Positions 13,739 to 26,505 of a DNA stretch of 64,000 nucleotides are shown one piece after another. The position numbers and the translations under genes are program-made. Below the pieces are notes generated by a model. That model had not been told where the DNA came from. It made no database searches and worked only from the letters and a program-made list of their open reading frames with translations. This DNA is from Panax quinquefolius (lineage: Eukaryota > Streptophyta > Magnoliopsida > Apiales > Araliaceae), in assembly GCA_020205615.1 (NCBI GenBank), contig JAINUW010000716.1:558001-622000 (forward strand), in the 5' to 3' direction. Numbering within the stretch: position 1 is the first letter of the stretch; each line of letters begins with the position of its first letter.

Positions 13739-16700
13739 TGTAAGACCCCGAATTTTATGAAATAAAGGTATTCAATTTTTCTTATAATTACTATTCGTTG
13801 AATGGTTAAATTGATAAAAGGTTAAAGTTAAGGGTGATATATGATTTTTTTTCAAAATACGAGTGGTTATAAAATATTCATTGTTGTTTCGGGAATATTC
13901 GCTTAGTCGTGGAATATTCTTTACGCCGGAGAATATTCGACGACAATGCGCGATCATTGTGGGCCCCATAATGTAATAAGCATCGGATGGAGAAAACGAC
14001 AAATTTGAGTTTTTATAAATAATTGGCGTAATCGTTCTCAATTAACACTTTGTTGGAATACCCGGTTGGTAAAGTAAAGTAATACGCGTTGTTGCACAGT
14101 AGCACACGGTATTGCATAGTATTTTTTTCAATTATTGATTCTTACGTGAGAAGACACTACTCAATAATTATTTACGGTGAATTATCGCTCAATATTTTAT
14201 TTTATTGATTCAATAATTAACGTGTTGATATTTTATATTATTGTTGTTCAATAATTATCACCGCATGATATTTCCCATTATCGGATCAATAATTCATATT
14301 ATTTGAATAATATTATTAGATAGCATTATTGGCAATGTCTAGAAAGTTCATCAAGGAGAGGTTTGGTCACCTAATTGCGGCGCCAAGAAGGAGAAATTCT
14401 TATTCGAAAGCCCCCCTCTTTCTGAGGAGCTACTGGTTGTCATAAATGTGATTCTGTAATATTATTTGTAAATAATTAATTATTGATTCATATGATAAGA
14501 AAATATTTATTTGATGTGGATATAAATGATGGATTTATTTATGTGGTTATAAATGAAGGAATTAATGTTGAGGTATTTTATCGATTATTTTGTCGATTGG
14601 AGGTATTAAAAGATAAAATCGAATTGTTCTTACTGACTTTATTGTGTGAGTTATAATATTTAATCCGACCGTTGGATCGTTGTAATTTTTGGATATGTTA
14701 TACATATATAAGTTGAGTATATGTTCACAAATTTTGAACCGAATTAAAATGAGCGTATAATTTGTTATGAATTTTAAGAGGTGGTGATTCAGAAATTAGG
14801 TTATAAATGATTTTGGTGGAAAATTCTAGAATTGGTGGGCCCCACTTTTGGTTGGTGAGAAATGTGCTCAATTGAATTTTCAAATGTGGTGGGTGGGAAT
14901 AAAGAGTAAAGCCATCGAGTTGCTTGAGTTAAGTCTGCTTTTGGCGTGCTAACATTTTCCTATAAATAGAGGCTAAGTTAGAATTGAAAATCACACCGTA
15001 AACAAAGTTTTTCTCTTTCTCTCTCTATATTATTGAGCGTATTTTGTGAGTATTTAGATACTTTGAGAGTTCTTTATCAAGACAAGTTTCATTCAAAGAT
15101 CACTTTCGACCTTTCCTTAGAAAGCAATCGATTCTTTGAGGTAAGGGATATTATTTTTTTCGTAATGATATTATTTCTTCAATATCATTTATTTGAAATG
15201 TTGATGTGAAGTTTTTATCAAATTTGGAACTTTTTCATGTCGGGTTACTATTCATGAGTTACTATTCACGAGTTACTATTCATGAGTTACTATTCATGAG
15301 TTACTATTCATGAGTTACTATTCACGAGTACTATTCATGTAAGCGTGAAGATGTTTTTGTGGAATTTCTATCTTTTGGTGTCTGAGTTACTATTCACGAT
15401 ATCGGCACTATTCACGATATCAAGACTATTCACGATATCGGCACTATTCATCGAAAAATAAAATTTCTTCTTTTCGTCCAAAATATCTATTCGGATACTA
15501 GCTTTGATTGTATCCATGTTTTGATCATTCTTGAATTTTACTTGATGATGATTATTTATGAAGTATTTGTGAACTCCGGATTGTTTAAAGTACGAATCCA
15601 TAATACTTGTTCTTTTGTTTCAATGGATTCGTTTTCTTTAAAAATATTTTTCATCATCCTCGGTCTTAAATGATGATATTATTGAATATCTTTGGCTTTT
15701 CAGAGTGCAAAGATGAATGATTTCTGAAGAATATCTTTGGCTTTCAGTAGTGCAAAAGATGAGCAGTGTTTAAATGAACATGATCGATGAATATCTTTGG
15801 CCTTTAGTGCAAAGATGAGCAGTGTTGAGATGAACATGACCGATTGATGAATATCTTTGGCTTTGAGTGCAAAGATGAATATTTGATTTGAGATGAATAT
15901 TGATTGATGTTCTGAGGATAAAATATTGATGATGGGTATTAAATTCATAGATTATAGTAGATTTCATTCTCTACGTAACTCTTCTATGAATTATTATTTA
16001 TTTTATGAATATTGATCTCGAAACTTGTTGTCTATTGTATCCTATCGATTTTTTTTTCCCCGTTGGAGACTAACGATAATTTGTTGTATATTATCTTAGT
16101 CATAATATTCTTTCTTGGGCTAGTTGAGCTCACCCTTTTCCTTGTTGTTCCATTTTTCTTCTCGTGAGGCGAGAATGTAGCGGGTACTAGTCGGGTATGG
16201 AATGAAGGTTCTAGAGAGAGTTGTTTAGTAGTCCTCACCATTTTGTAAAATAATGTATCAATAATTATGATGGGGATTTATTTACGTGTGTATATTGTCT
16301 AGAAGACAATATTATATTTAAACTCATTATTATATATTGTCGTATTTCACACGACATTTGTATTCTTGAAGTTGTAGTTTGCTTCTTGTACCATGTATTT
16401 GGCGACTCGAATGGGTTGGATGGAATGGACCTATTTTGGGGTTATTACGGTTGGTATCGAGCTTAGGATATGATCTCTGGCGGAGATCGGGAATAGAACT
16501 AGGAGGGGAGAGATGAGTAAATCCTTCGCTAGTGTGTCCTACCTAAGCTTAATTGTTGGTCGGTATAATATCGGGATATTATGTGATTTGTTAATTTGTT
16601 CAATTAACTTGCGTGTTTTGAAGTCGTATTCTAGAATGATATCCGAAATAAAGAAGATGAGCAATGGAGAAATCATGATGACGGGGAAGATGGAATCGAA

Positions 16701-16780
16701 ATGAAAGCAAGGTATTCTCAACTCTTTGAAATACTGCAGCACGTAAATTTCGAGGACTAAATTTCATAAGGAGGGGAGAT
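13739..16780 (+). repeat. T unit 5 (LTR 13739 to about 16448, spacer to 16780)
   Basis: TATA box at 14961-14969. The minisatellite has seven copies near 15242-15340. The primer site has the TATCGAGC variant, and the pol-end relic reads GAGGACTAAATT rather than GAGGACGAAATT. Confidence 0.87.
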
Positions 16781-19700
16781 TGTAAGACCCCGAATTTTAT
16801 GAAATAAAGGTATTCAATTTTTCTTATAATTACTATTCAGTAAATGGTTAAATTGATAAAAGGTTAAAGTTAAGGGTGATATATGATTTTTTTCAAAATA
16901 CGCAAGTGGTTATAAAATATTCATTGTTGTCGGGGAATATTCGCTTAGTCGTGGAATATTCTTTCTGTCGGAGAATATTAGACGATGCTGACGGTAGCGA
17001 TCATTTGTGGGCCCCATAACAGAATAACTGTCGGATGGAGAAAATGACAAATTTGAGTTTTTATAAATAACGGCGTAATCGTTACCGTTAACACTGTTGG
17101 AATACCCGGTTGGTAAAGTAAAGTAATACGCGTTGTTGCATAGTAGCACACGGTATTGCATAGTATTTTTTTCAATTATTGATTCTTACGTGAGAAGGCA
17201 CTACTCAATAATTGTTACAGTAATTACTGTTCAATATTTTATTTTATTGATTCAATAATTGCTGTGTTGATATTTTATATTATTGTTGTTCAATAATTAT
17301 CACTGCACAGTATTTCCCATTATCAGATCAATAATTCATATTATTTGAATAATATTATTAGATAGCATTATTGGCAATGTCTAGAAAGTTCTGTCAAGGA
17401 GAGGTTTGGTCACCTAATTGCTGGCCAAGAAGGAGAAATTCTTATTCGAAAGCCCCTCTTTCCAGGAACTACCGATTGTCATAAATGTGATTCTGTAATA
17501 TTATTTGTGAATAATTAATTATTGATTCATATGATAAGAAAAAATTTATTTGATGTGGAAATAAATGATGGATTTATTTATGTGGTTATAAATGAAGGAA
17601 TTAATGTTGAGGTATTTTATCAGTATTTTGTCAGATTGGAGGTATTAAAAGATAAAATCAGTTTTCTTACAGCTTTATTGTTTGAGTTATAATATTTAAT
17701 CCGACCGTTGGATCGTTGTAATTTTTGGATATGTTATACATATATAAGTTGAGTATATGTTCACAAATTTTGAACCGTTAAAAATGAGCGTATAATTTGT
17801 TATGAATTTTAAGAGGTGACTGATTCAGAAATTAGGTTATAAATGATTTTGGTGGAAAATTCTAGAATTGGTGGGCCCCACTTTTGGTTGGTGAGAAATG
17901 TGCTCAATTGAATTTTCAAATGTGGTGGGTGGGAATAGTAGCGAGTAAAGCCATCAAAGTTTTGAGTTAAGTCCGCTTGCGTGCTAACATTTTCCTATAA
18001 ATAGAGGGCTAAGTTAGAATTGAAAATCACACCGAGAAACAAAGTTTTCTCTTTTCTCTCTATATTATTGGCGTATTTTGTGAGTATTTAGATACTTTGA
18101 GAGTTCTTTGTTCAAAGACAAGTTTCATTCAAAGATCACTTTCGACCTTTCCTCCCAAGAAATCTTGATTCTTTGAGGTAAGGGATATTATTTTTTTCAG
18201 TAATGATATTATTTCTTCAATATCATTATCTTTGAAATGTTGATCTGAAGTTTTTATCAAATTTGGAACTTTTTCATATCGGGGTTACTATTCATGAGTT
18301 ACTATTCACGAGTTACTATTCATGAGTTACTATTCATGAGTTACTATTCAAAAGTACTATTCATGAAGCGTGAAGATGTTTTTGTGGAATTTCTATCTTT
18401 TGGTGTCTGAGTTACTATTCACGATACTAAGACTATTCACGATAATGACACTATTCACGATATCGGCACTATTCATCGAAAAATAAAATTTCTTCTTTTC
18501 GTCAAAATATCTATTCTCGGATACTAGCTTTGATTGTATCCATGTTTTGATCATTCTTGAATTTTACTTGATTATGATTATTTATGAAGTATTTGTGAAC
18601 TTCGGATTGTTTAAAGTACGAATCCATAATACTTGTTCTTTTGTTTCTTTGGATTCGTTTTCTTTAAAAATATTTTCATCATCCTCGAGTCTTAAATGAT
18701 GATATTATTGAATATCTTTGGCCTGTAGTGTAAAGATGAATGATTTCTGAAGAATATCTTTGGCCTGTAGTGCAAAGATGAGCAGTGTTTAAATGAACAT
18801 GAATGACTGATGAATATCTTTGGCCTTTAGTGCAAAGATGAGCAGTGTTGAGATGAACATGACCGATTGATGAATATCTTTGGCCTATAGTGCAAAGATG
18901 AATATTTGATTTGAGATGAATATTGATTGATGTTACTGGGGATAAAATATTGATGATGGACCTATTAAATTCATAGATTATAGTAGATTTCATTCTCTAC
19001 GTAACTCTTCTATGAATTATTATTTTCACGCAAATATTGATCCGAAACTTGTTGTCTATTGTATTCTATCGATTTTTTTTCCTGTTGGAGACTAACGATA
19101 ATTTGTTGTATATTATCTTAGTCATAATATTCTTTATTGGGCTAGTTGAGCTCACCCTTTTCCTTATTGTTCCATTTTTCTTCTCGGGAGGCGAGAATGT
19201 AGCGGGTACTAGTCTGGGGTATGGAATGAAGGTTCTAGAGAGAGTTGTTTAGTAGTCCTCACCATTTTGTAAAATAATGTATCAATAATTATGATGGGGA
19301 TTTATTTGCGTGTGGATATTGTCTAGAAGACAATATTATATTTAAACTCATTAAGTATATATTGTCGTATTTCACACGACATTTGTATTATTGAAGTTGT
19401 AGTTTGCTTCTTGTACCATGTATTTGGCGACTCAGAATGGGTTGGATGGAATGGACCTATTTTGGGGTTGTTACAGTTGGTATCAGAGCTTAGGTATATG
19501 ATCTCTGGCGGAGATCGGGGAATAGAACTAGGAGGGGAGAGATGAGTAAATCCTTCGCTAGTGTGTCCTACCTAAGCTTAATTGTTGGTTAATCATAATA
19601 TCGGGATATTATGTGATATGTTAATTTGTTCAATTAACCCGTGTTTTGAAGCTGTATTCTAGAATGATATCTGAAATAAAGAAGATGAGCAATGGAGAAA

Positions 19701-19808
19701 TCATGATGACAGGGAAGATGGAATCTGAAATGAAAGCAAGGTATTCTCAACTCTTTGAAATACCAGGTACGTAAATTTCGAGGACGAAATTTCATAAGGA
19801 GGGGAGAT
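16781..19808 (+). repeat. T unit 6 (LTR 16781-19475, spacer 19476-19808)
   Basis: TATA box at 17996-18004. The primer site is canonical, and the stretch 17170-17400 is almost identical to unit 2. There are six minisatellite copies. Confidence 0.88.
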
Positions 19809-22800
19809 TGTAAGACCCCGAATTTTATGAAATAAAGGTATTCAATTTTTCTTATAATTACTATTCAGTAAATGGTTAAATTGATAAAAGGTTAAAGTTA
19901 AGGGTGATATATGATTTTTTTTCAAAATACGCAAGTGGTTATAAAATATTCATTGTTGTCGGGGAATATTCGCTTAGTCGTGGAATATTCTTTCTGTCGG
20001 AGAATATTCGTACGACGGCGCAGTCATTTGTGGGCCCCATAACAAAATAACTTGTCGGATGGAGAAAACAACAAATTTGAGTTTTTATAAATAACAGGCG
20101 TAATCGCTTCTGAATTAACTTCGTTGGAATACCCGGTTGGTAAAGTAAAGTCACACGCGTTGTTGCGTAGTAGCACCAGATATTGCATAGTATTTTTTCA
20201 ATTATTGATTCTTACGTGAGAAGGCACTACTCAATAATTGTTACGAAGAATTATTATTCAATATTTTATTTTATTGATTCAATAATTAACGTGTTGATAT
20301 TTTATATTATTGTTGTTCAATAATTATCGCTTTAAGATATTCCCATTATCGGATCAATAATTCATATTATTTGAATAATATTATTAGATAGCATTATTGG
20401 CAATGTCTAGAAAGTTCATCAAGGAGAGGTTTGGTCACCTAATTGCGGCGCCAAGAAGGAGAAATTCTTATTGGAAAGCCCCTCTTTCCAGGAACTACTT
20501 TGGTCATCATATAAATGTGATTACGTAATATTATTTGTGAATAATTAATTATTGATTCATATGATAAGAAAAATTTATTTGATGTGGATATAAATGATGG
20601 ATTTATTTATGTGGTTATAAATGAAGGAATTAATGTTGAGGTATTTTATCAAGATTTTGTCGATTGGAGGTATTAAAAGATAAAATCGGTTTTCTTACTG
20701 ACTTTATTGTGTGAGTTATAATATTTAATCCGACCGTTGGATCGTTGTAATTTTTGGATATGTTATACATATATAAGTTGAGTATATGTTCACAAATTTT
20801 GAACCGTTAAAATGAGCGTATAATTTGTTATGAATTTTAAGAGGTGTTGATTAGTAAATTAGGTTATAAATGATTTTGGTGGAAAATTCTAGAATTGGTG
20901 GGCCCCACTTTTGGTTGGTGAGAAATGTGCTCAATTGAATTTTCAAATGTGGTGGGTGGGAATAGTAGCGAGTAAAGCCATCGGGTTGCGTGTTAAGTGC
21001 GCTTTGTCGTGCTAACATTTTCCTATAAATAGAGGGCTAAGTTAGAATTGAAAATCACACCGTAAACAAAGTTTTTCTCTCTCTCTCTCTCTATATTATT
21101 GAGCGTATTTTGTGAGTATTTAGATACTTTGAGAGTTCTTGTTCAAAGACAAGTTTCATTCAAAGATCACTTTCGACCTTTCCTTAGAAATCGATTCTTT
21201 GAGGTAAGGGATATTATTTTTTTTCGTAATGATATTATTTCTTCAATATCATTATCTTTGAAATGTTGATCTGAAGTTTTTATCAAATTTGGAACTTTTT
21301 CATGTCTGGGGTTACTATTCATGAGTTACTATTCACGAGTTACTATTCATGAGTTACTATTCATGAGAGTTCTTATTCATGAGTTACTATTCACGAGTAC
21401 TATTCATGAAGCGTGAAGATGTTTTTGTGGAATTTCTATCTTTTGGTGTCGGAGTTACTATTCACGTATACGGCACTATTCACGTATACGGCACTATTCA
21501 CGTATACGGCACTATTCATCGAAAAATAAAATTTCTTCTTTTCGTCCAAAATATCTATTCTGGATACTAGCTTTGATTGTATCCATGTTTTGATCATTCT
21601 TGAATTTTACTTCAGTATGATTATTTATGAAGTATTTGTGAACTCGGATTGTTTAAAGTACGAATCCATAATACTTGTTCTTTTGTTTCACTGGATTCGT
21701 TTTCTTTAAAAATATTTTTCATCATCCTCAGTCTTAAATGATGATATTATTGAATATCTTTGGCCTGTAGTGCAAAGATGAATGATTTCTGAAGAATATC
21801 TTTGGCCTGTAGTGCAAAGATGAGCAGGTGTTTAAATGAACATGATGGATCGATGAATATCTTTGGCCTTTAGTGCAAAGATGAACAGTGTTGAGATGAA
21901 CATGACCGATTGATGAATATCTTTGGCCTGTAGTGCAAAGATGAATATTTGATTTGAGATGAATATTGATTGATGTTACTGAGGATAAAATATTGATGAT
22001 GGATGTTAAATTCATAGATTATAGTAGATTTCATTCTCACGTAACTCTTCTATGAATTATTATTTCACTGCGAATATTGATCCGAAACTTGTTGTCATTG
22101 TATTCTATCGATTTTTTCCTGTTGGAGACTAACGATAATTTGTTGTATATTATCTTAGTCATAATATTTTTCTTGGGCTAGTTGAGCTCACTCTTTTCCT
22201 TGTTGTTCCATTTTTCTTCTCGGGAGGCGAGAATGTAGCGGGTACTAGTCGGGGTATGGAATGAAGGTTAGAGAGAGTTGTTTAGTAGTCCTCACCATTT
22301 TGTAAAATAATGTATCAATAATTATGATGGGGATTTATTTGCGTGTGGATATTGTCTAGAAGACAATATTATATTTAAACTCACGGTATATATTGTCGTA
22401 TTTTCACGACATTTGTATTCTTGAAGTTGTAGTTTGCTTCTTGTACCATGTATTTGGCGACTCGAGAATGGGTTGGATGGAATGGACCTATTTTTGGGGT
22501 TGTTACGGTTGGTATCGAGCTTAGGATATGATCTCTGGCGGAGATCGGGGAATAGAACTAGGAGGGAGAGATGAGTAAATCCTTCGCTAGTGTGTCCTAC
22601 CTAAGCTTAATTGTTGAGTGTCGGTCATAATATCGGGATATTATGTGATTTGTTAATTTGTTCAATTAACCCGTGTTTTGAAGTTTGTATTCTAGAATGA
22701 TATACGAAATAAAGAAGATGAGCAATGGAAAAATCATGATGGATGGGAAGATGGAATCGAAATGAAAGCAAGGTATTCTCAACTCTTTGAAATACTAGGT

Positions 22801-22839
22801 ACGTAAATTTAGAGGACGAAATTTCATAAGGAGGGAGAT
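19809..22839 (+). repeat. T unit 7 (LTR 19809 to about 22506, spacer to 22839)
   Basis: TATA box at 21024-21032. Its first 220 bp match unit 2 closely. The primer site is the TATCGAGC variant. The R-region CT tract is lengthened (21071-21093), and there are seven minisatellite copies. Confidence 0.87.
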
Positions 22840-25543
22840 TGTAAGACCCGAATTTTATGAAATAAAGGTATTCAATTTTCTTATAATTACTATTCAAGTA
22901 AATGGTTAAATTGATAAAAGGTTAAAGTTAAGGGTGATATATGATTTTTTTTTCAAAATACGCAAGTGGTTATAAAATATTCATTGTTGTTTAGGGAATA
23001 TTCGCTTAGTCGTGGAATATTCTTTACGCCGGAGAATATTAAATGACAGCAATTGATCATTAATGGGCCCCATATTGAATAAGCTATCGGATGGAGAAAA
23101 TGACAAATTTGAGTTTTTATAAATAACGGCGTAATCGTTCAAGTAACTTTGTTGGAATACCGGTTGGTAAAAGTAAAGTAATACGCGTTGTTGCGTAGTA
23201 GCTACGGTATTGCATAGTATTTTTTCAATTATTGATTCTTACGTGAGAAGGCACTACTCAATAATTGTTACAGTAATTATTGTTCAATATTTTATTTTAT
23301 TGATTCAATAATTGCTGTGTTGATATTTTATATTATTGTTGTTCAATAATTATCACTGCACAGTATTTCCCATTATCAGATCAATAATTCATATTATTTG
23401 AATAATATTATTAGATAGCATTATTGGCAATGTCTAGAAAGTTCTGTCAAGGAGAGGTTTGGTCACCTAATTGTGCGCCAGTAAGGAGAAATTCTTATTG
23501 GAAAGCCCCCTCTTTCCTGAGAACGGCCTGGTTGTCATAAATGTGATTCTGTAATATTATTTGTGAATAATTAATTATTGATTCATATGATAAGAAAATA
23601 TTTATTTGATGTGGATATAAATGATGGATTTATTTATGTGGTTATAAATGAAGGAATTAATGTTGAGGTATTTTATCAGTATTTTGTCAGATTGGAGGTA
23701 TTAAAAGATAAAATCGTTGTTCTTACTGACTTTATATGTGTGAGTTATAATATTTAATCAAATAGTTGGATCGTTGTAATTTTTGGATATGTTATACATA
23801 TATAAGTTGAGTATATGTTCACAAATTTTGAACCGAATTAAAAATGAGCGTATAATTTGTTATGAATTTTAAGAGGTGATTGATTAGTAAATTAGGTTAT
23901 AAATGATTTTGGTGGAAAATTCTAGAATTGGTGGGCCCCACTTTTGGTTGGTGAGAAATGTGCTCAATTGAATTTTCAAATGTGGTGGGTGGGAATAGTA
24001 GCGAGTAAAGCCATCAAAGTTGCGGAGTTAAGTCCGCTTGGCGTCGTGCTAACATTTTCTATAAATAGAGGGCTAAGTTAGAATTGAAAATCACACCGAA
24101 ACAAAGTTTTTCTCTTTTCTCTCTATATTATTGAGCGTATTTTGTGAGTATTTAGATACTTTGAGAGTTCTTTATTCGAAGATAAGTTTCATTCAACATC
24201 ACTTTCGACCTTTCCTTAGAAATCAATCGATTCATTGAGGTAAAGGATATTATTTTTTTTCGTAATGATATTATTTCTTCAATATCATTATGCTGAAATA
24301 TTGATCTGAAGTTTTTATCAAATTTGGAACTTTTTCATGTCGGGGTTACTATTCATGAGTTACTATTCACGAGTTACTATTCATGAGTTACTATTCATGA
24401 GTTACTATTCATGAGTTACTATTCACGAGTTACTATTCACGAGTACTATTCATGAAGCGTGAAGATGTTTTTGTGGAATTTCTATCTTTTGGTGTCTGAG
24501 AGTTACTATTCACGTGATACTCTGCACTATTCACGATATCTGCACTATTCATCGAAAAATAAAATTTCTTCTTTTCGTCCAAAATATCTATTCTGGATAC
24601 TAGCTTTGATTGTATCCATGTTTTGATCATTCTTGAATTTTACTTCAGTATGATTATTTATGAAGTATTTGTGAACTTCGGATTGTTTAAAGTCACGAAT
24701 CCATAATACTTGTTCATTTGTTTCTTTGGATTCGTTTTCTTTAAAATATTTTTCATCATCCTCGGTCTTAAATGATGATATTATTGAATATCTTTGGCTC
24801 GTAGTGCAAAGATGAATGATTTCTGAAGAATATCTTTGGCACGTAGTGCAAAGATGAGCAGTGTTTAAATGAACATGATCGATCGATGAATATCTTTGGC
24901 CTTTAGTGCAAAGATGAGCAGTGTTGAGATGAACATGACCGATTGATGAATATCTTTGGCACGTAGTGCAAAGATGAATATTTGATTTGAGATGAATATT
25001 GATTGATGTTACTGAGGATAAAATATTGATGATGGACCGTTAAATTCATAGATTATAGTAGATTTCATTCTCTACGTAACTCTTCTATGAATTATTATTT
25101 CAGCTGCGAATATTGATCCGAAACTTGTTGTCTATTGTATTCTATCGATTTTTTCCTGTTGGAGACTAACGATAATTTGTTGTATATTATCTTAGTCATA
25201 ATATTCTTCTTTGGGCTAGTTGAGCTCACCCTTTTCCTTATTGTTCCATTTTTCTTCTCGGGAGGCGAGAATGTAGCGGGTACTTAGTGGGGGTATGGAA
25301 TGAAGGTTAGAGAGAGTTGTTTAGTAGTCCTCACCATTTTTGTAAAATAATGTATCAATAATTATGATGGGGATTTATTTGCGTGTGGATATTGTCTAGA
25401 AGACAATATTATATTTAAACTCACAGTATATATTGTCGTATTTCACACGACATTTGTATTATTGAAGTTGTAGTTTGCTTCTTGTACCATGTATTTGGCG
25501 ACTCAGAATGGGTGTTGTGTATACCTATTTTGGGGGCGTCACA
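22840..25543 (+). repeat. T unit 8, terminal LTR without spacer
   Basis: This is the only LTR of the array whose right end reads ATACCTATTTTGGGGGCGTC then ACA, as in element G and solo LTR S. The other seven end in GGACCTATTTTGGGGTT then a TTACA-type end. TATA box at 24060-24068. It has eight minisatellite copies, the most in the array. It is followed directly by target duplication TATTT. Confidence 0.9.
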
Positions 25544-25548
25544 TATTT

Positions 25549-26505
25549 AGCTTGATGTCCAAAAAGTTTGAAGTCTAGCATAGCTAGGAATTTTAGAAAA
25601 CCTAATGTATCCACTAATGATCATTTGCTTAAACAGTCTATCTATTCCTATTATCCTTAATACTTCATTCACTCATAACTATTTCCAGTCCATCAAATCA
25701 CACTTATGAATTCATGAACTTTCCAAAATCATATGAGTTTAAGAACTTGTCCTAGTCAGACCTTTTGCGTCCATTCGCTAAGGGGTTCATAAATATTTCA
25801 TATAATTATGAGTAACAAACATACCATAAGTATAAGTTTTAAGAACTCGTACTTATTCCTATATTCTCTACCTATACCCTACATATCTGTTATACAATGA
25901 GAAAAGAATCACCTTCTCAACAAGCATATAGCAAATAGCGTGACGCAGATATTTCAATGATTATCAGTACCAGAAACTAAGTGATTTTTACACCAAGTAT
26001 AATTCCCAGCCAATAACGAGGAATCATACAACTCAGCTGCTAACATGAGTCCTAAAATGAAATCCCCACCTAATCTTAACTCTTTTCTTAATACGAATTT
26101 CATTCAACTCGTATTCATAATCCTTTCCTGAATCTGTACCAATTCATAGTACAACTGTCACAGAACATTCTTTCCATAAACTTGTCAATCATTTGCTTGA
26201 TGTATATCAGATCATGGGGTGATCTCATCGTATATATTACGAGTCATTTCTATACTGTGATCATTTTGTTTGATGATCTCCTATCCCTGTATTTTTAATC
26301 TTTTAGACTCTATCTATCCACCATTACTATCCACTTTTATTATCAGAGTTAGGGAACTTTGTGTCTTCATAACCCGCTAAGATTTGTATTTGAATCTTAT
26401 CGACACACTAACTCTATTTGAGTTAGTACTTATCCTAATCACTGCGGTTATTAGACTAAGGTATCACTACCCTAGGTTTATAACCAACAGCTTTGATACC
26501 AACTA
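25549..26505 (-). other. C internal region copy 1, 5' part with primer-binding site
   Basis: This continues the internal region after array T; it matches 39874-40312 until the second copy breaks off. No coding sequence is recognised on either strand. Its right end carries the primer site next to the LTR. Confidence 0.7.
26490..26501 (-). other. Primer-binding site of element C
   Basis: The minus strand reads TGGTATCAAAGC, close to the TGGTATCAGAGC sequence complementary to plant initiator Met tRNA. It lies four bases from the LTR start at 26506. Confidence 0.7.

Larger units (their letters stand above)
1629..25543 (+). mobile_element. Array T: eight tandem LTRs of a protein-less gypsy-type element
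   Basis: Eight LTRs start with TGTAAGACC at 1629, 4628, 7654, 10692, 13739, 16781, 19809 and 22840, giving a period of 2999-3047 bp. Seven spacers of about 330 bp each hold a primer site (TGGTATCAGAGC or a near variant) next to one LTR and a polypurine tract next to the next LTR. No gag-pol remains between them. The whole array is flanked by TATTT at 1624-1628 and 25544-25548. The same site without the array is at 39869-39873 in the second internal copy of element C. It therefore entered as one insertion and later expanded, or entered as a concatemer. LTR and spacer sequences are related to element G, the likely autonomous relative. Confidence 0.9.

Noticed and set aside
16032..16241. Basic 69-codon minus-strand frame in T unit 5 (and 71-codon frames at 19037-19252 and 59385-59600 with hydrophobic stretches).
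   Set aside because: They are not open in most other units and vary with single-base differences; no support for coding.
1629..25543. Array T as a centromeric satellite or a CRISPR-like array.
   Set aside because: Units have LTR ends, primer site, polypurine tract and a TATA box, and the array has a target duplication, so a retrotransposon origin explains it. Centromeric location cannot be judged from the sequence.
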